64,000 nucleotides of DNA, from the NCBI GenBank assembly GCA_963576725.1, contig OY755242.1:59564480-59628479 (forward strand), written 5' to 3'. Of this stretch, positions 52,469 through 62,268 are shown in pieces; position 1 is the first letter of the stretch; the number at the start of each line of letters is the position of its first letter. The stretch is from Azorinus chamasolen. Taxonomy: Eukaryota > Mollusca > Bivalvia > Cardiida > Solecurtidae. The notes below the pieces were generated by a model. The model ran no database searches, was not told the DNA's origin, and worked only from the letters and a program-made list of their open reading frames with translations. The translations under genes were made by a program, and so were the position numbers.

Positions 52469-52727
52469 TTAATCCTTTCCTCCATGGATATTCATGTAAG
52501 ATATAATGACGTCATGTATATTAATTAAGATTAATTTACTATAACAGCTCATGGACACAGGAAGTTTTGGCTATGGCAGAAAGTGTAGAAAATTGAATCA
52601 GGATCTATATTATATCAATAGCAAACAGAGCAGACCCTGATCAGACGGCTCCTATAGGAGCCATCTGATCTAGGTCTACTCTGTTAGCAAAGGCATAACA
52701 AGGCGTATTTATGGAGTAAAGGGTTAA
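52469..52727 (+). mobile_element. TTAA-1 MITE
   Basis: Full-length, TTAA-bounded, with TGACGTCATG in the arm; shares its right TTAA with the next element. Confidence 0.9.
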
Positions 52728-52856
52728 ATTTGCTAGAGGATTTTGAATGACAAACAGTGCAGACCCTTATCAGAGGGCTCCTCTAGGAGTCCTCTGATCT
52801 GGGTCTACACTACTTGCAAATGCCAGTTCATGTGTGTGCCGTATTCAAAAGGTTAA
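52724..52856. mobile_element. TTAA-6 MITE
   Basis: 133 bp; apex GGGCTCCTCTAGGAGTCC; right end GTATTCAAAAGGTTAA. Confidence 0.8.
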
Positions 52857-52924
52857 ACTGAAAATATGCAGATACTCATTGTGCTAATCAAGACATGACT
52901 GGCGCTGCTTAAGTCTTTTTAAAA

Positions 52925-53350
52925 CCCTTTATCTAATAGATATTCATGCAAGAAATAATAACTCTGAATATTAACTAGAGGTTTGTTTTTGTCACAAAAA
53001 CAGATGTCTCCCCCTCCCATCCTCTTTCCAATACACAAGTGTAATGTCTGTAACTCCAAACTTATCAGGGTCTAATGTTTAAGTCATCAGGGGCAATAAC
53101 TCCAACATTGTAAGGGGAAGACAATTCAAAAGCCCCAGGTACACAAAAACACATGCTAGTCAACATTCTTGTGAAGTTTGGTGACTCTAGTACTAGTGGT
53201 TTCAGAGATACATGTGACACAAACTAAAGTTTCTCTTATTTAAGTCATAAGGGGCAGTAACTCCAAAGTTATCAGGGGAAGACAATTAAATCAAAGTACT
53301 GAAAGTACTGAAAGTGAGCGTTTTTTGAATGGGTCAGAAAGTAGTAGATG
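52925..53350 (+). repeat. TTAA-1 left end joined to a dispersed repeat
   Basis: AAACCCTTTATCTAATAGAT to about 52983, then CAAAAACAGATGTCTCCCCC and two units of GGGGCAATAACTCCAAC with ACATTCTTGTGAAGTTTGGT, the family seen at 61204. Confidence 0.65.
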
Positions 53351-53679
53351 TACATGTACACGAAGTTTATTAACAACATAGTTAATATCTCTTGATGGGA
53401 GAAAGAATATCAATATTTTCTAACAATCCTTTTTACTATTTCTCTATCAAATACTAGATCTACTTTGTGACTATTCATTACATAGTCTGATGAGAAGGCA
53501 CACAATAGGAATTGGTTGAGAAATAAGCAATTGGAGAAGAGATAATCCCTGAAGTTAAGAGCCCTGATAATATGTTCCTTGTAAGGAACAAAAGGGATAC
53601 ACGGCATTGAAACAGTGTAGACCTAGTATATGTGTATCACATTTTTATTGATCAGACTCAAGAAAGAGTTTGAGAAATT
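53351..53679. other. No feature recognised
   Basis: A 65-codon minus-strand frame is not supported by any domain. Confidence 0.35.
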
Positions 53680-53917
53680 TAACATGCCTTTTCTGTATTA
53701 ACTATTTGCAAACAGAGTAGACCTGATCAGATGACACCTATAGTCGTCTGATCAATGTCTGTTCTGTTTGCTTATGGTAGAGTACATGTAAAGATATGAT
53801 TCTATAGTTTCTGCCTGAGCAAAAACATCCTGTCTACATACACCATCATAAAATTCAGTTAATAAATATTCATGATGGCATTACTTCTTACAGAAGTATA
53901 GAATAGAGAAAGAGTTA
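53680..53917 (-). mobile_element. TTAA-1 MITE
   Basis: Left end eroded; stem shortened (apex GACACCTATAGTCGTC); right GAGAAAGAGTTAA. Confidence 0.75.
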
Positions 53918-54032
53918 AGGTGCCAAGAGTAAACAAGTTCATATTTTAAATTTGATTTGTCTTCATAGATTGGCAATACAATGTTACAATTGTAATATGC
54001 AATTACAACTGTAATATGATGACACCAAACCT

Positions 54033-54140
54033 AACCCTAACAATGCCACAACTGAGATTCAATGTCATTTGCAAACAGTGTAAACCAAGATGAGATGGCT
54101 CTAGAATCCCTCTCATAAGGGTCTGATGTGTTTGTCATCA
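54033..54140. repeat. TTAA-6 fragment
   Basis: GCAAACAGTGTAAACCAAGA to GGGTCTGATGTGTTTGTCAT. Confidence 0.5.
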
Positions 54141-54301
54141 ATTATTTTGATAAAAAAAAAAAACCCAAAAAATTGCCAATACAAACTCATCATTTTTAGT
54201 AAATAATAAAAGATTCCAAATGGAAATTCAGTATTGAAAGTGTAAATTTTACCTGTTACAAATGTACATGTAAAAAGACTGCATGCTCCTGTCATCTGTG
54301 A

Positions 54302-54324
54302 TAACCCTTTACTCCATTAATAAG
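54302..54324 (-). repeat. TTAA-1 end fragment
   Basis: TAACCCTTTACTCCATTAAT only. Confidence 0.5.
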
Positions 54325-54437
54325 AGGTTAAAATATGGCCTAGGTGTGCCTTCTCGTCATAATGGCACACCTGGTGCTATTGTGACACCAGGTGTGCCAT
54401 TATGACCAGAAGGCACACACAGGCCATAATTTGACCT
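54325..54437. mobile_element. 113-bp palindrome
   Basis: AGGTTAAAATATGGCCTAGG through AATGGCACACCTGGTG pairs with its complement around a loop of about 9 nt, with few mismatches. Confidence 0.8.
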
Positions 54438-54439
54438 TT

Positions 54440-55074
54440 TTATTGAATATCTTAAATTTTTTACTAGATCTATATCTATATGCCACCTATCATTTCAATA
54501 CAATCTAGATCTAGATCCCAACAAACCACAGAAATAGATATAGATCTGTACTTTAAAATAGTGAGGAAGGAATAGTTATATGCCTTCATTGGGATTCGAA
54601 TCCCCGCCGAAAAATATGTAGTCCGACATAATAACCACTAACACTAACAATTGACCTTTATATTGTTTTAACTTATAAAAATTTGTTTGAGAACTTCCGA
54701 TGGATGACGTGAAATTATGACGTTACAACTGTCATTTTTGAATAACATAAACACAGTTAGGTAGTACCGATCGATACAAACAAAGCAATTGATTTTAATA
54801 GAATTTTACGATTGTAGATCTATACTATAAACTTTACAGATTTCCAGATCTAGAATACGATTTTACAACGTCAAACCCCTTTCTCCGGCCATGTTTGAAT
54901 AGGTCTAGATCTAGAGCTATGTTGCTAACATCAACGCATTGCATGTGAAAAAGATCGTGGGCCGATTATGGATAATCGGCCCGCCGGGCCATTATGGATC
55001 GGTCACATGACTCCGTAATGACAGTTTTCTACGGCAATTTTGTTACTATTTATAGTAAGGGTATTCAATAATAC
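54440..55074. other. AGATCT-rich region
   Basis: TCTAGATCTAGATC words at 54505-54550 and 54900-54920. The hairpin at 54955-54990 (GGGCCGATTATGGATAATCG) has the only GC-rich loop nearby. No gene recognised. Confidence 0.4.
54584..54653 (-). repeat. tRNA-derived SINE-like segment
   Basis: The minus strand has GGGGATTCGAATCCC, a good B-box/T-arm, preceded at suitable spacing by GTTAGTGGTTATTATG, an A-box-like stretch. No matching acceptor stem is present, so it is not a tRNA gene. Confidence 0.4.
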
Positions 55075-56081
55075 TTTTTTTAACACATTTTCAAACCATA
55101 GACCCAGATAAGACAGCTTCTATAGGAACCGTCTGGTCTGGGTATGCTCGCTTTACTTGTAAAATGATAATTATAGACCTGATTCTAGTCATTCTACAAT
55201 CGTAAAGTTCTTGTGTTAATGTAAATTTCATATCGAAGAAGAAATGTGTCCATTGGACACTCATGCCCCAACTTCAGTTTTTTTTGTCACAGAGAGTAAG
55301 TGCCATAATTATAATAAAATTGATTATATATGCTCATAAACATGTAAAGTATGCAATGACTGAAGCAATTTACATGGCTATCGAACTTGACCAAGATATA
55401 ATGGCCACAAACATGTGTGAATTTTGGTGAGGATTGGACAAATACTTTCCAAGAAAAAGTCCGGACAAGATATTTTCAAAGTCATCTTTTGAAGAAAAAA
55501 AGGGCCGTAATTCCTAAACGACTACAGCGATTTACACTGCTATAAAATCTGACCAAGATATAATGGCCATAAACATGTAAAGTTTGGTGTAGACTGGACA
55601 AATACTTTCCAAGAAAGAGTCCGGACAAAATATTTTTAAAATCATTTTTGCAAATAAAGGGTCGCAACTCCTAAATGACTGAAGCGATTTACATGGTTAT
55701 CAACCATGACCAAGACATAATGGCAACAGACATGTGTGTAAAGTTTGATGAGAATTGGACAAATACTTTCAAGAAAGAGTCTGGACAAGATATTTTTAAA
55801 GTCATTCTTGCAAATAAAGGGTTGCAACTCATAAACCACTGAAGCAATTTACATGGCTATAGAACTTGACCAAGACATAATGGTCACAAACATGTGTGTA
55901 AAGTTTAGTGTGGATTTGACAAATACTTTCCAAGAAAGAGCCCCGACAAATTATTCAAGATGTGCATACGGAACAACGGACAGACAAGAGCAAACCCTAT
56001 CTGCCACCACATTGTGGCGGCATAATAAATAATAGTGATGTCATTATTTCTTACATGAATATTCATGGAGAAAAGGGTTAA
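55075..56081 (-). mobile_element. TTAA-1 MITE split by a dispersed repeat
   Basis: Hairpin half at 55075-55231 (apex GCTTCTATAGGAACC) and ATGAATATTCATGG half at 56027-56081, TTAA at 56078-56081. Confidence 0.75.
55232..56026 (-). repeat. Dispersed repeat with about 120-150-bp tandem units
   Basis: Four units with ACTTGACCAAGATATAATGG, TTGGACAAATACTTTCCAAG and AGTCCGGACAAGATATTTT. It ends CACATTGTGGCGGCATAATA. Minus-strand frames inside are not genes. Confidence 0.7.
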
Positions 56082-56199
56082 ACTTATCTATCATTCATAA
56101 ATAATATTTATTCATACATTGTATAATATACAGTATCCAAACACTTTCAGTCAAATCAATTCTAGTATACCAGAGGAAAAAAATATAAGTAGTGTTTTG

Positions 56200-56352
56200 G
56201 GTAACAAGAGGTGTTCACAGAACACATGTGTCATCTGCCAATGAGGCTGACCTAAACTCTGAACCTTGCAATTTGTGACGGGTAGACAGACTGACAGACA
56301 GACGATGGAAAAATCATCCCTATCTGGCAAACTGCTTCTCAGCAGATGACAC
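56200..56352. repeat. Short dispersed repeat
   Basis: AACAAGAGGTGTTCACAGAA to CTTCTCAGCAGATGACACAA, with a GACAGACTGACAGACAGACG run; inverted TGTGTCATCTGC/GCAGATGACACA near its ends. Confidence 0.55.
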
Positions 56353-56602
56353 AAAAACCAATAGCAAATTATTTATGTAGATACTATATTCATTTGAGGT
56401 AAATGTATTAAATGACAATTAGGAATAGTTCATTTGATCTAAAACGTCCAATTACCTTAGACCAGGTGCATGTACCCAATTTGTTTTGTTTGATGCTAAA
56501 TTACTTTTGAAAGTGAGAATTGCTCAAACTATAGTTCTTATCTGCTCCTCTGGTACACTGTACAACATAAAACAGTCAAGTCAACAACAACTAATTGACA
56601 GC

Positions 56603-56844
56603 TTAACCCTTTCCCTGTTCTATATTTATTCCAAATTTCAATACCTATTGAATATTCATGGCCGATACAGTTGTAATGAAATATGGAAGGTTGAACATTA
56701 CAGCCATTTAGAAACTGAAGAAACAGATCTGTCAAATTTCATTAGCAAACAGAGTAGACCCTGATCAGACGGCTCCTATACGTCTGATCTCGGTCTATTC
56801 TGTTTGCAAATGCGAGAAAACATGCATATGAAGGAAAGGGTTAA
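56603..56844 (+). mobile_element. TTAA-2 MITE
   Basis: TTAA-bounded; apex shortened (GCTCCTATACGTC). Confidence 0.9.
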
Positions 56845-57039
56845 AGTATGTGAGATATGAACACACTGTGAAAATTTGCTTCATCAAATCCTGCATATTT
56901 AAATTCATGATTTGCTCCAGGTGGAAGTCTATTCATTGACTTATTCTATCAATGTGTACACTGGCTTTGGAAATGTTCACATCTTTCTTTTTAAGGTCAC
57001 TTGTTATATTGAATCCACAAACAGCTATTACAGTCTGAC

Positions 57040-57374
57040 CTGTCCATACATGAAAAATTCACCCTGTAAAGTTTTGTGCTTGACAAAAGACCTGCCTCCC
57101 CACGATTTGGATACATAACTAACGGCCAGTGTCATAGTATTTATAATTGGATTTTTTCCATGGGTCCAACTTAGATGCTCATGGAACCATTCAAGTTCTG
57201 TGCGGTCAATCACAGAAAGTACTGGACTGCTGGATTTTACATAATCATGATCAGTTGTTTGGCAAACTACATCTATAATTTGTAGTGTCCGCTGCACTTT
57301 GGGTAAACCAGGTTGATCACTTGAATCGGACTCCTTTCTTTTGTTGGGTTGTGATAGAGTCTCAGGCATTACAA
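57040..57374 (-). CDS. Exon 3 of the minus-strand gene of unknown function
   Basis: On the minus strand, acceptor TTTTTTTCCAG precedes the exon and GTCAGA follows ...FMYGQ at 57039 as a possible donor. If that donor is not used, three more codons and TAA (57028) end the protein. The 111 codons include VMPETLSQPNKRKESDSSDQ, SVIDRTELEWFHEHLSWTHG and SYVSKSWGGRSFVKHKTLQG. The first part is Lys/Ser-rich with a KRK basic patch; the second is folded-looking, rich in Trp, His and Phe. It follows the exon at 58643-58565 in frame only if that exon ends at a GC donor. I do not recognise the family. Confidence 0.65.
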
Positions 57375-57419
57375 CTGGAAAAAAACAACAGTGGCTTTAA
57401 CATAATGCTATATGCCAAA

Positions 57420-57561
57420 GATAAAAGCTGAGAACCTTGTAGATTCAGAGGAGAAGATTTAAGGTTTAAATTATTGACAACTGACCACACACGATGCACG
57501 CAGACAGACATCAGGCGAACACAAAAGCTCACTCCGAGCACTTTGTGGTTTGGTGAGCTAA
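57420..57561 (-). repeat. Dispersed AGCTCACC repeat fragment
   Basis: The minus strand begins TAGCTCACCAAACCACAAAG and GTGAGCTTTTGTGTTCGCCT, a start I recall from bivalve repeats. It lies in the intron between exons 2 and 3 of the minus-strand gene. Confidence 0.5.
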
Positions 57562-57875
57562 AAATATAAAAGCCTTTTAAACAATGTGCATAAAACACTT
57601 GAAAATGAAGTATAAGTGTATTTCACTTCTAGTTTGTAAGTTCTGGCACCAATGTAGCAATTCCTCATTTCGGAGAGCTCTGTCATGTCTGTTGTCTACA
57701 CTAGCTGTTTACAAAATAACAAACATAAGAATTTTCCTGGAAGATCTCTGCAATGTTATACCTATTAGAATCAGTCACATTGGTTTAACATTTTGAGTTT
57801 TTAAGGACAAGATTCCAGTTTACCTAGGAACCTGCTAATATTATACTACGGGAGGTAGTGGTCTGAGAATCAACA

Positions 57876-58147
57876 TTAACCCTTTCCCTCAATCAGTTCA
57901 TAAACATGTTTTCACACATTTGCAAACAGAGTAGACCCAGATCAGATGGCTCCTATAGGAGCTGTCTGATCAGGGTCTGGTCTGTTTGCAAATGGAAATT
58001 GATAGATCTCTATTTCTTTACTTTCTGAAATACATGTAGCTACAGTGTTGCACCTTCCATATTTAATTATAACTACAAGTATTTTGTCCATGAATATTCA
58101 GCAGGAAATGAAATTTGGACTAAATATAGAACAGGGAAAGAGATTAA
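57876..58147 (-). mobile_element. TTAA-2 MITE
   Basis: Full-length, TTAA-bounded; apex GCTCCTATAGGAGC; in intron 2 of the minus-strand gene. Confidence 0.85.
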
Positions 58148-58300
58148 CTGGTTTTTAAAATATCGATTTGATTTTTTACAATTTTGATATTTATAGGGTT
58201 ATTTGGCGACTATTCCTACCAAATGTCATTCAAATTGGTTCACCGGTTTTGGAGAGAAAAAATGTTTAAATATTTTTCTTTCGGTAGCCATATATGATAG

Positions 58301-58328
58301 CACGAAGTAAATACAGATTTACTTCGTG
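58301..58328. mobile_element. 28-bp micro-palindrome with 7-bp flanking duplication
   Basis: CACGAAGTAAATAC, then its inverted copy TTTACTTCGTG, flanked by ATGATAG at 58294-58300 and 58329-58335. A relative lies at 60209. Confidence 0.7.
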
Positions 58329-58359
58329 ATGATAGTAACCCATTCTACATCATCATGGA

Positions 58360-58518
58360 TACAGATTCTTTTAAGAAATTTGATAGAGCATGATAAAACC
58401 ATTTCTGTAGCAAAGAAATCATTTGTTGATATGCCATTTTAAAAATTACCCATAATCAAATAAAATTAATATTAATGATATCAGAATTTTTTACATAAAT
58501 ATTCATAAGGTAAAGGGT
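58360..58518 (-). mobile_element. TTAA-1/3 MITE, hairpin lost
   Basis: GATATGCCATTTTAAAAATT to TTTACATAAATATTCATAAGG and AAAGGGTAA. Confidence 0.55.
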
Positions 58519-58564
58519 AACACAAACTTTTTTGTATTTCTCCTCCTAACATATAAATACTTGC

Positions 58565-58643
58565 CATTTGAGATTTTCTTGGTGCTGTTCCCTGGGATGA
58601 TATTTGGTACACAGGCTTCACTGAGGACTGCTTGATCTAGATC
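58565..58643 (-). CDS. Exon 2 of the minus-strand gene
   Basis: Acceptor CTGTAAATTTCAG is followed by DLDQAVLSEACVPNIIPGNS and TKKISN plus one base. Only this frame is open. The exon ends ATG|GCAAGT, which matches the consensus of GC-type donors. A GT donor three bases further (AA|GTATTT) would bring TGA four codons into the next exon. With the GC donor, the last base plus TT of the next exon gives valine and the frame runs on. Confidence 0.65.
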
Positions 58644-58739
58644 CTGAAATTTACAGAATTAAGTACTCAGATGGTAAACTAGACAAAACGTATGCACATG
58701 TATCTCAGTAAATTAGGAACCAATTTAGATGTGTCACAG

Positions 58740-58880
58740 TGTGTCGGTTTATCATCACTTGTACGGCCTTCCGTACAAGTGCGCTTTTATGGCCACATGC
58801 TGGAGTGTATGACTGCGAACCTGGCGACCTGGGTTGGATCCGGGGTCTGAGCGGGTATGTTTCTTTATAGGAACACCCTG
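58740..58880 (+). repeat. tRNA-derived SINE-like segment
   Basis: A-box-like TGGCCACATGCTGG at 58790 and B-box-like GGGTTGGATCCGG at 58831, about 40 bp apart, as in RNA polymerase III promoters. No tRNA fold is complete. Confidence 0.4.
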
Positions 58881-59032
58881 TTACATTTGGCACCCAACGT
58901 GGGCTGTGACTGTATGAGCTCCGAGTTTGATTCCCAATTGTTCTCATACACATAGCTTGGAATCATAGGAGAACTGATAAATATGGGGGTATAGACATAA
59001 TGATACCAAATCAGTACCGAAATTGTTAACTT

Positions 59033-59096
59033 TAACACTTTACTCCATAGATTCTTATCCCTTTGTAAACAGAGTAGATCCAGATCAGATTCATGT
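59033..59096 (-). repeat. TTAA-1 end fragment
   Basis: TTTAACACTTTACTCCATAG to the first stem arm. Confidence 0.6.
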
Positions 59097-59194
59097 AGTT
59101 CATGTCGATTCGAGAGCAGATGCATCAGTGTTGCATAAGCTTTGCAGCTTCTTCGGCCCATTTGTATTTGTTCTCTTCAGTTGAATTTTTATAC

Positions 59195-59850
59195 ATCGGT
59201 TCCAGTATACAAGATACAAGAAATTTTATTTTACGTCGGATATAAATAACAAATAACATTAGCTCATGAGCTATTTTCCGACAAAATTGTATTCAGTATT
59301 GTTCTTTATGGGTCACTTCACTTGCATGAATACCGTTATATAGTTCATTTTGTGTTAAAAAAAACAACTACACTGTCAGTTCACTAGGAGTGAACGTTGA
59401 TTTTCACTTTCATTTCATATATACACATACTAGTCACAGTTCTATACAGTTCTATACTGCTTTACTGTCTTTTGTCAATGTCGACACGTACTTCACTTAT
59501 ATGGGTAACAGCACTTGGCATCAAACTTGTTAGCTTTATTAGTGACCCCCAGTGCCCATTCAGCTTTGTTTTAAATGCATTTAGTGTGGGTACCTGAACT
59601 ACACTGTTAGGGAGAGAGTTCCAGAGGTCTATTACTCTATGGCTAAAATAGATGTGATATCGTAGCTGTAAGACTGATAATGACTAGCTCTATTTAGGAA
59701 TAGAGCTACGTTATCGTATCTATGGCTAAAAGTACCCTTTCTCTGTTCAGTTCTTACAGAGTTTCATATTGTTACCCCTTGTTCTACAGTCATCTTTTAA
59801 ATTACTAATAGCAGAGTGGCAGATGTGTTGTCCAAACCTTTTAGAATATG
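59195..59850 (-). pseudogene. LINE retrotransposon 3' fragment
   Basis: The minus strand encodes the last part of a non-LTR reverse-transcriptase polyprotein: FSHRVIDLWNSLPNSVVQVP, TLNAFKTKLNGHWGSL and THISEVRVDIDKRQ followed by TAA near 59470. The FSxRVIxxWNSLP motif is typical of this C-terminus. Upstream, KRFGQHICHSAISNLKDDCR and TRGNNMKLCKN are in place but stops and a rearrangement break the frame, so it is dead. Below 59470 lies about 270 bp of 3' UTR ending in CTTGTATCTTGTATACTGG-like short repeats. It sits in intron 1 of the minus-strand gene, same orientation. Confidence 0.85.
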
Positions 59851-59885
59851 ACTGATCATGCTTTGTTTTCTTTTGGCCTGGTGTA

Positions 59886-60125
59886 CAAAAGCATTTTCAA
59901 AAACAATAAAATTGTACATGTTTTCTCCAAGGAATCAATTCACAGGAGAAAAGAAAAAAATATTTTTCTATCTATCAACAATTCTGAAGATAATTTCTGT
60001 CCTACAAAACCATTTTCAAAAACAATAAAATTGTACATGTTTTCTCTACGGAATCAATTCACAGGAGAAAAGAAAAAAATATTTTTTCTATCTATCAACA
60101 ATTCTGAAGATAATTTCTGTCCCTT
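59886..60125 (+). repeat. 120-bp tandem duplication
   Basis: Two nearly identical units (TTTTCAAAAACAATAAAATT, ACAGGAGAAAAGAAAAAAAT, CAACAATTCTGAAGATAATT). The open frame across both is a by-product. Confidence 0.9.
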
Positions 60126-60208
60126 CTCTTTATGTTTCATTTGCAAATTTCATTTATATGCTATTGATCACACTAAGTAATTTGCGCTTGATCAGGATCT
60201 TGTATTAT

Positions 60209-60241
60209 CACGAAGTAAATACAGAATGTATTTACTTCGTG
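60209..60241. mobile_element. 33-bp micro-palindrome with 7-bp flanking duplication
   Basis: CACGAAGTAAATACAGAATG to GTATTTACTTCGTG, flanked by GTATTAT at 60202-60208 and 60242-60248. Same ends as the element at 58301. Confidence 0.7.
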
Positions 60242-60545
60242 GTATTATCAATGAGATGATTAGATATCAAAACCGAAAGTAGCTTTTAAGAATACTATTT
60301 AAGAATGCATGCATGGACTGGATATAGCTCAATATCCTTATTGAATCCTGCTTAGTATCACTATGCATAAATTGCATAAATGTCACGTACGAAATTAAAT
60401 GTAGTTTATGTACAACGTTGCGCATAGCTTAAGGTATATTAAAACCTTAAAAAATTACCCCACCCAAGTTCCATGATTGGTGGAGTTTCGGTCTCCAGGA
60501 CCACACTGTTATAAAACGCTCTGAAATCATAACTTATCAACTTAC

Positions 60546-60587
60546 CTTAATCCAGTTTATTTTCAATGCTCTCTTGATAGCCATCAT
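60546..60587 (-). CDS. First coding exon of the minus-strand gene
   Basis: ATGATGG start region gives MMAIKRALKINWIK and ends at AAG|GTAAGTTG, a near-ideal donor, in phase 0 with the exon at 58643 (DLDQ...). No in-frame stop intervenes. The peptide is short, basic and amphipathic. The second ATG is equally possible. The gene so far encodes about 152 residues with the 3' end not settled. Confidence 0.65.
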
Positions 60588-61060
60588 TTACTCAAATAGC
60601 GTTTCCAATCATAACAAATTCAACATGTAGGGTGGCCTAGTTTCGTACTTCATATAAGAGAGGGTATCTGTGGTCAACTCGTCACCTTGCCATTTCGTAA
60701 CCGGAAAAATTGTTAGTGAAACTGTAAATTCAGTGAAATTTTAAAAGAGTCTCTGGTAAAAATGAAGCCAGTAATTTGTCGATTCGTATTGCAATTGATT
60801 TATTGTTCGTCGACAATGACCGCATGTATACCGGAATTATCACTGTCGCAAAGCCCGATAGTCCAGGTTTATGAATGGACCCGTGACGTCATAAGACTGC
60901 GTATGCGTTTATCATCGGTAAACTGGTTTTTTTTCGCCGACCAAACCTTGTTTTTTTGCATGCGTTTTATACGGAATCGAACCTCAAATTGATGATTATA
61001 TAACGCTGAAATTGTAGTACGTTTATCAAAAACGTATTCCGTTTTTCATTTGCAAAAATC
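60588..61060 (-). promoter_or_regulatory. Likely promoter and 5' UTR region of the minus-strand gene
   Basis: Richer in CpG than the surrounding DNA. Contains a perfect CRE palindrome TGACGTCA at 60884-60891 and AACCGGAAAAA (about 60700), an ETS-like word. No TATA box is evident. A 76-codon plus-strand frame at 60762 is unsupported. Confidence 0.35.
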
Positions 61061-61176
61061 TGAACCGGGTTTCAGGTCCGCTGACAATGCACTACATCTC
61101 TGCAGTGGATGATTACTAGGAATTCTTAGGTAACAACATCCAAACGAAATCCCTCTGAAATGCGGTTTGGTAAATA

Positions 61177-61203
61177 TAGTGAGCGTTCGACGAACGCTCA
61201 CTA
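61177..61203. repeat. Perfect 27-bp palindrome
   Basis: TAGTGAGCGTTCG, A, then CGAACGCTCACTA; it directly precedes the long dispersed repeat. Confidence 0.8.
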
Positions 61204-61951
61204 AAAACCCAGATGCGCAACAACTCATGCTGGTGAACATTCCTGTGAAGTTTGGTGACTCTAGCCATACTGGTTTCAGAGATATGTGCAGCACAAAGTT
61301 TCTCTAATTTTAAGTTAACATATCAGGGGCAGTAACTCAAGAATTATCAGGGGGAGACAATTAAAAAAAAAACCCAGGTGCACAACAACTCATGCTGGTG
61401 AACATTCCTGTGAAGTTTGGTGACTCTAGCCCTAGTGGTTTTAAAGATATGCATGACACAAGGTTTCTCTAATTTTAAGTAATCATATCAGGGGCAATAA
61501 CTCCAAAGTTATCAAGGGAAGACAATTCAAAAATCCCAGTTGTACAACAACTCATGCTGGTCGACATTCCTGTGAAGTTTGGTGACTCTAGCCCTAGTGG
61601 TTTCAGAGATATGCACAACACTAAGTAAAGTTTGTCTTATTTTAAGTCATCAGGGGCGGTAACTCCAAAGTTAACAGGGGGAGACAATTCAAAAAACCAA
61701 AGAGCAAAACAACTCATGCTTGTGAACAATCCTGTGAAGTTTGGTGACTCTAGCCCTACTGGTTTCAGAGATACTCGCAACACAACGTTTGTATAAATTT
61801 AAGTGTTCATATCAGGGGCAATAACTCAAGAATTATCAGGGGGAGACAATTCAAAAACCATAGGTGCACAACAACTCATGCTGGTGAACATTCCTGTGAA
61901 GTTTGGTGACTAGTACTAGCGGTTTCAGAGATACGCGCGACACAGGTTTGT

Positions 61952-62019
<68 letters not shown>

Positions 62020-62070
62020 GACAGACAACTCTGGCAAAAACAATATATCTCCCCATAAATGGGGGAGACA
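61204..62070 (+). repeat. Long dispersed repeat with about 120-bp units and a GACA run
   Basis: Six units with CAACTCATGCTGGTGAACAT, TGTGAAGTTTGGTGACTCTA and AGGGGCAGTAACTC, a (GACA)n/(GACG) run at 61952-62027, and end CTCCCCATAAATGGGGGAGA. Same family as 52985. Confidence 0.75.
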
Positions 62071-62235
62071 TAATTAGCTGAATTTTTATGAATTGCATTA
62101 TGAACTAGGGACTTTTTGTCCATGGCAGACTGCAGAATCAGATTTGGACTATTTCATTAGCACATAGAGCAGACCCAGATCAGATGACTTCTAAAGGAAT
62201 GTCTTATCTGGGTCTACTCTATTAAGAAATGGGTT
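62071..62235 (+). mobile_element. TTAA-3 MITE, left end displaced by the repeat
   Basis: Starts at AATTAGCTGAATTTTTATGA directly after the dispersed repeat; stem (apex ACTTCTAAAGGAAT) and right TTAA present. Confidence 0.7.
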
Positions 62236-62268
62236 AAGGCTGACATTCGATCATCCCTTTATTCTATT

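Noticed and set aside
54584..54653. tRNA gene on the minus strand
   Set aside because: The T-arm/B-box is good, but the anticodon loop is the wrong size and the acceptor stem does not pair; kept only as SINE-like.
56880..56910. A fourth exon of the minus-strand gene after FMYGQ (acceptor near AAATATGCAG)
   Set aside because: One frame runs into the neighbouring TTAA-2 element; without transcripts the 3' end cannot be fixed.
59848..60180. 110-codon plus-strand frame with an internal repeat
   Set aside because: It is exactly the 120-bp tandem duplication, which happens to lack stops.
60762..60992. 76-codon plus-strand frame in CpG-richer DNA
   Set aside because: No domain, splice site or Kozak support; better explained as the promoter region of the minus-strand gene.
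61046..61294. 82-codon minus-strand frame
   Set aside because: Crosses a palindrome and the start of a dispersed repeat; no coherent protein.
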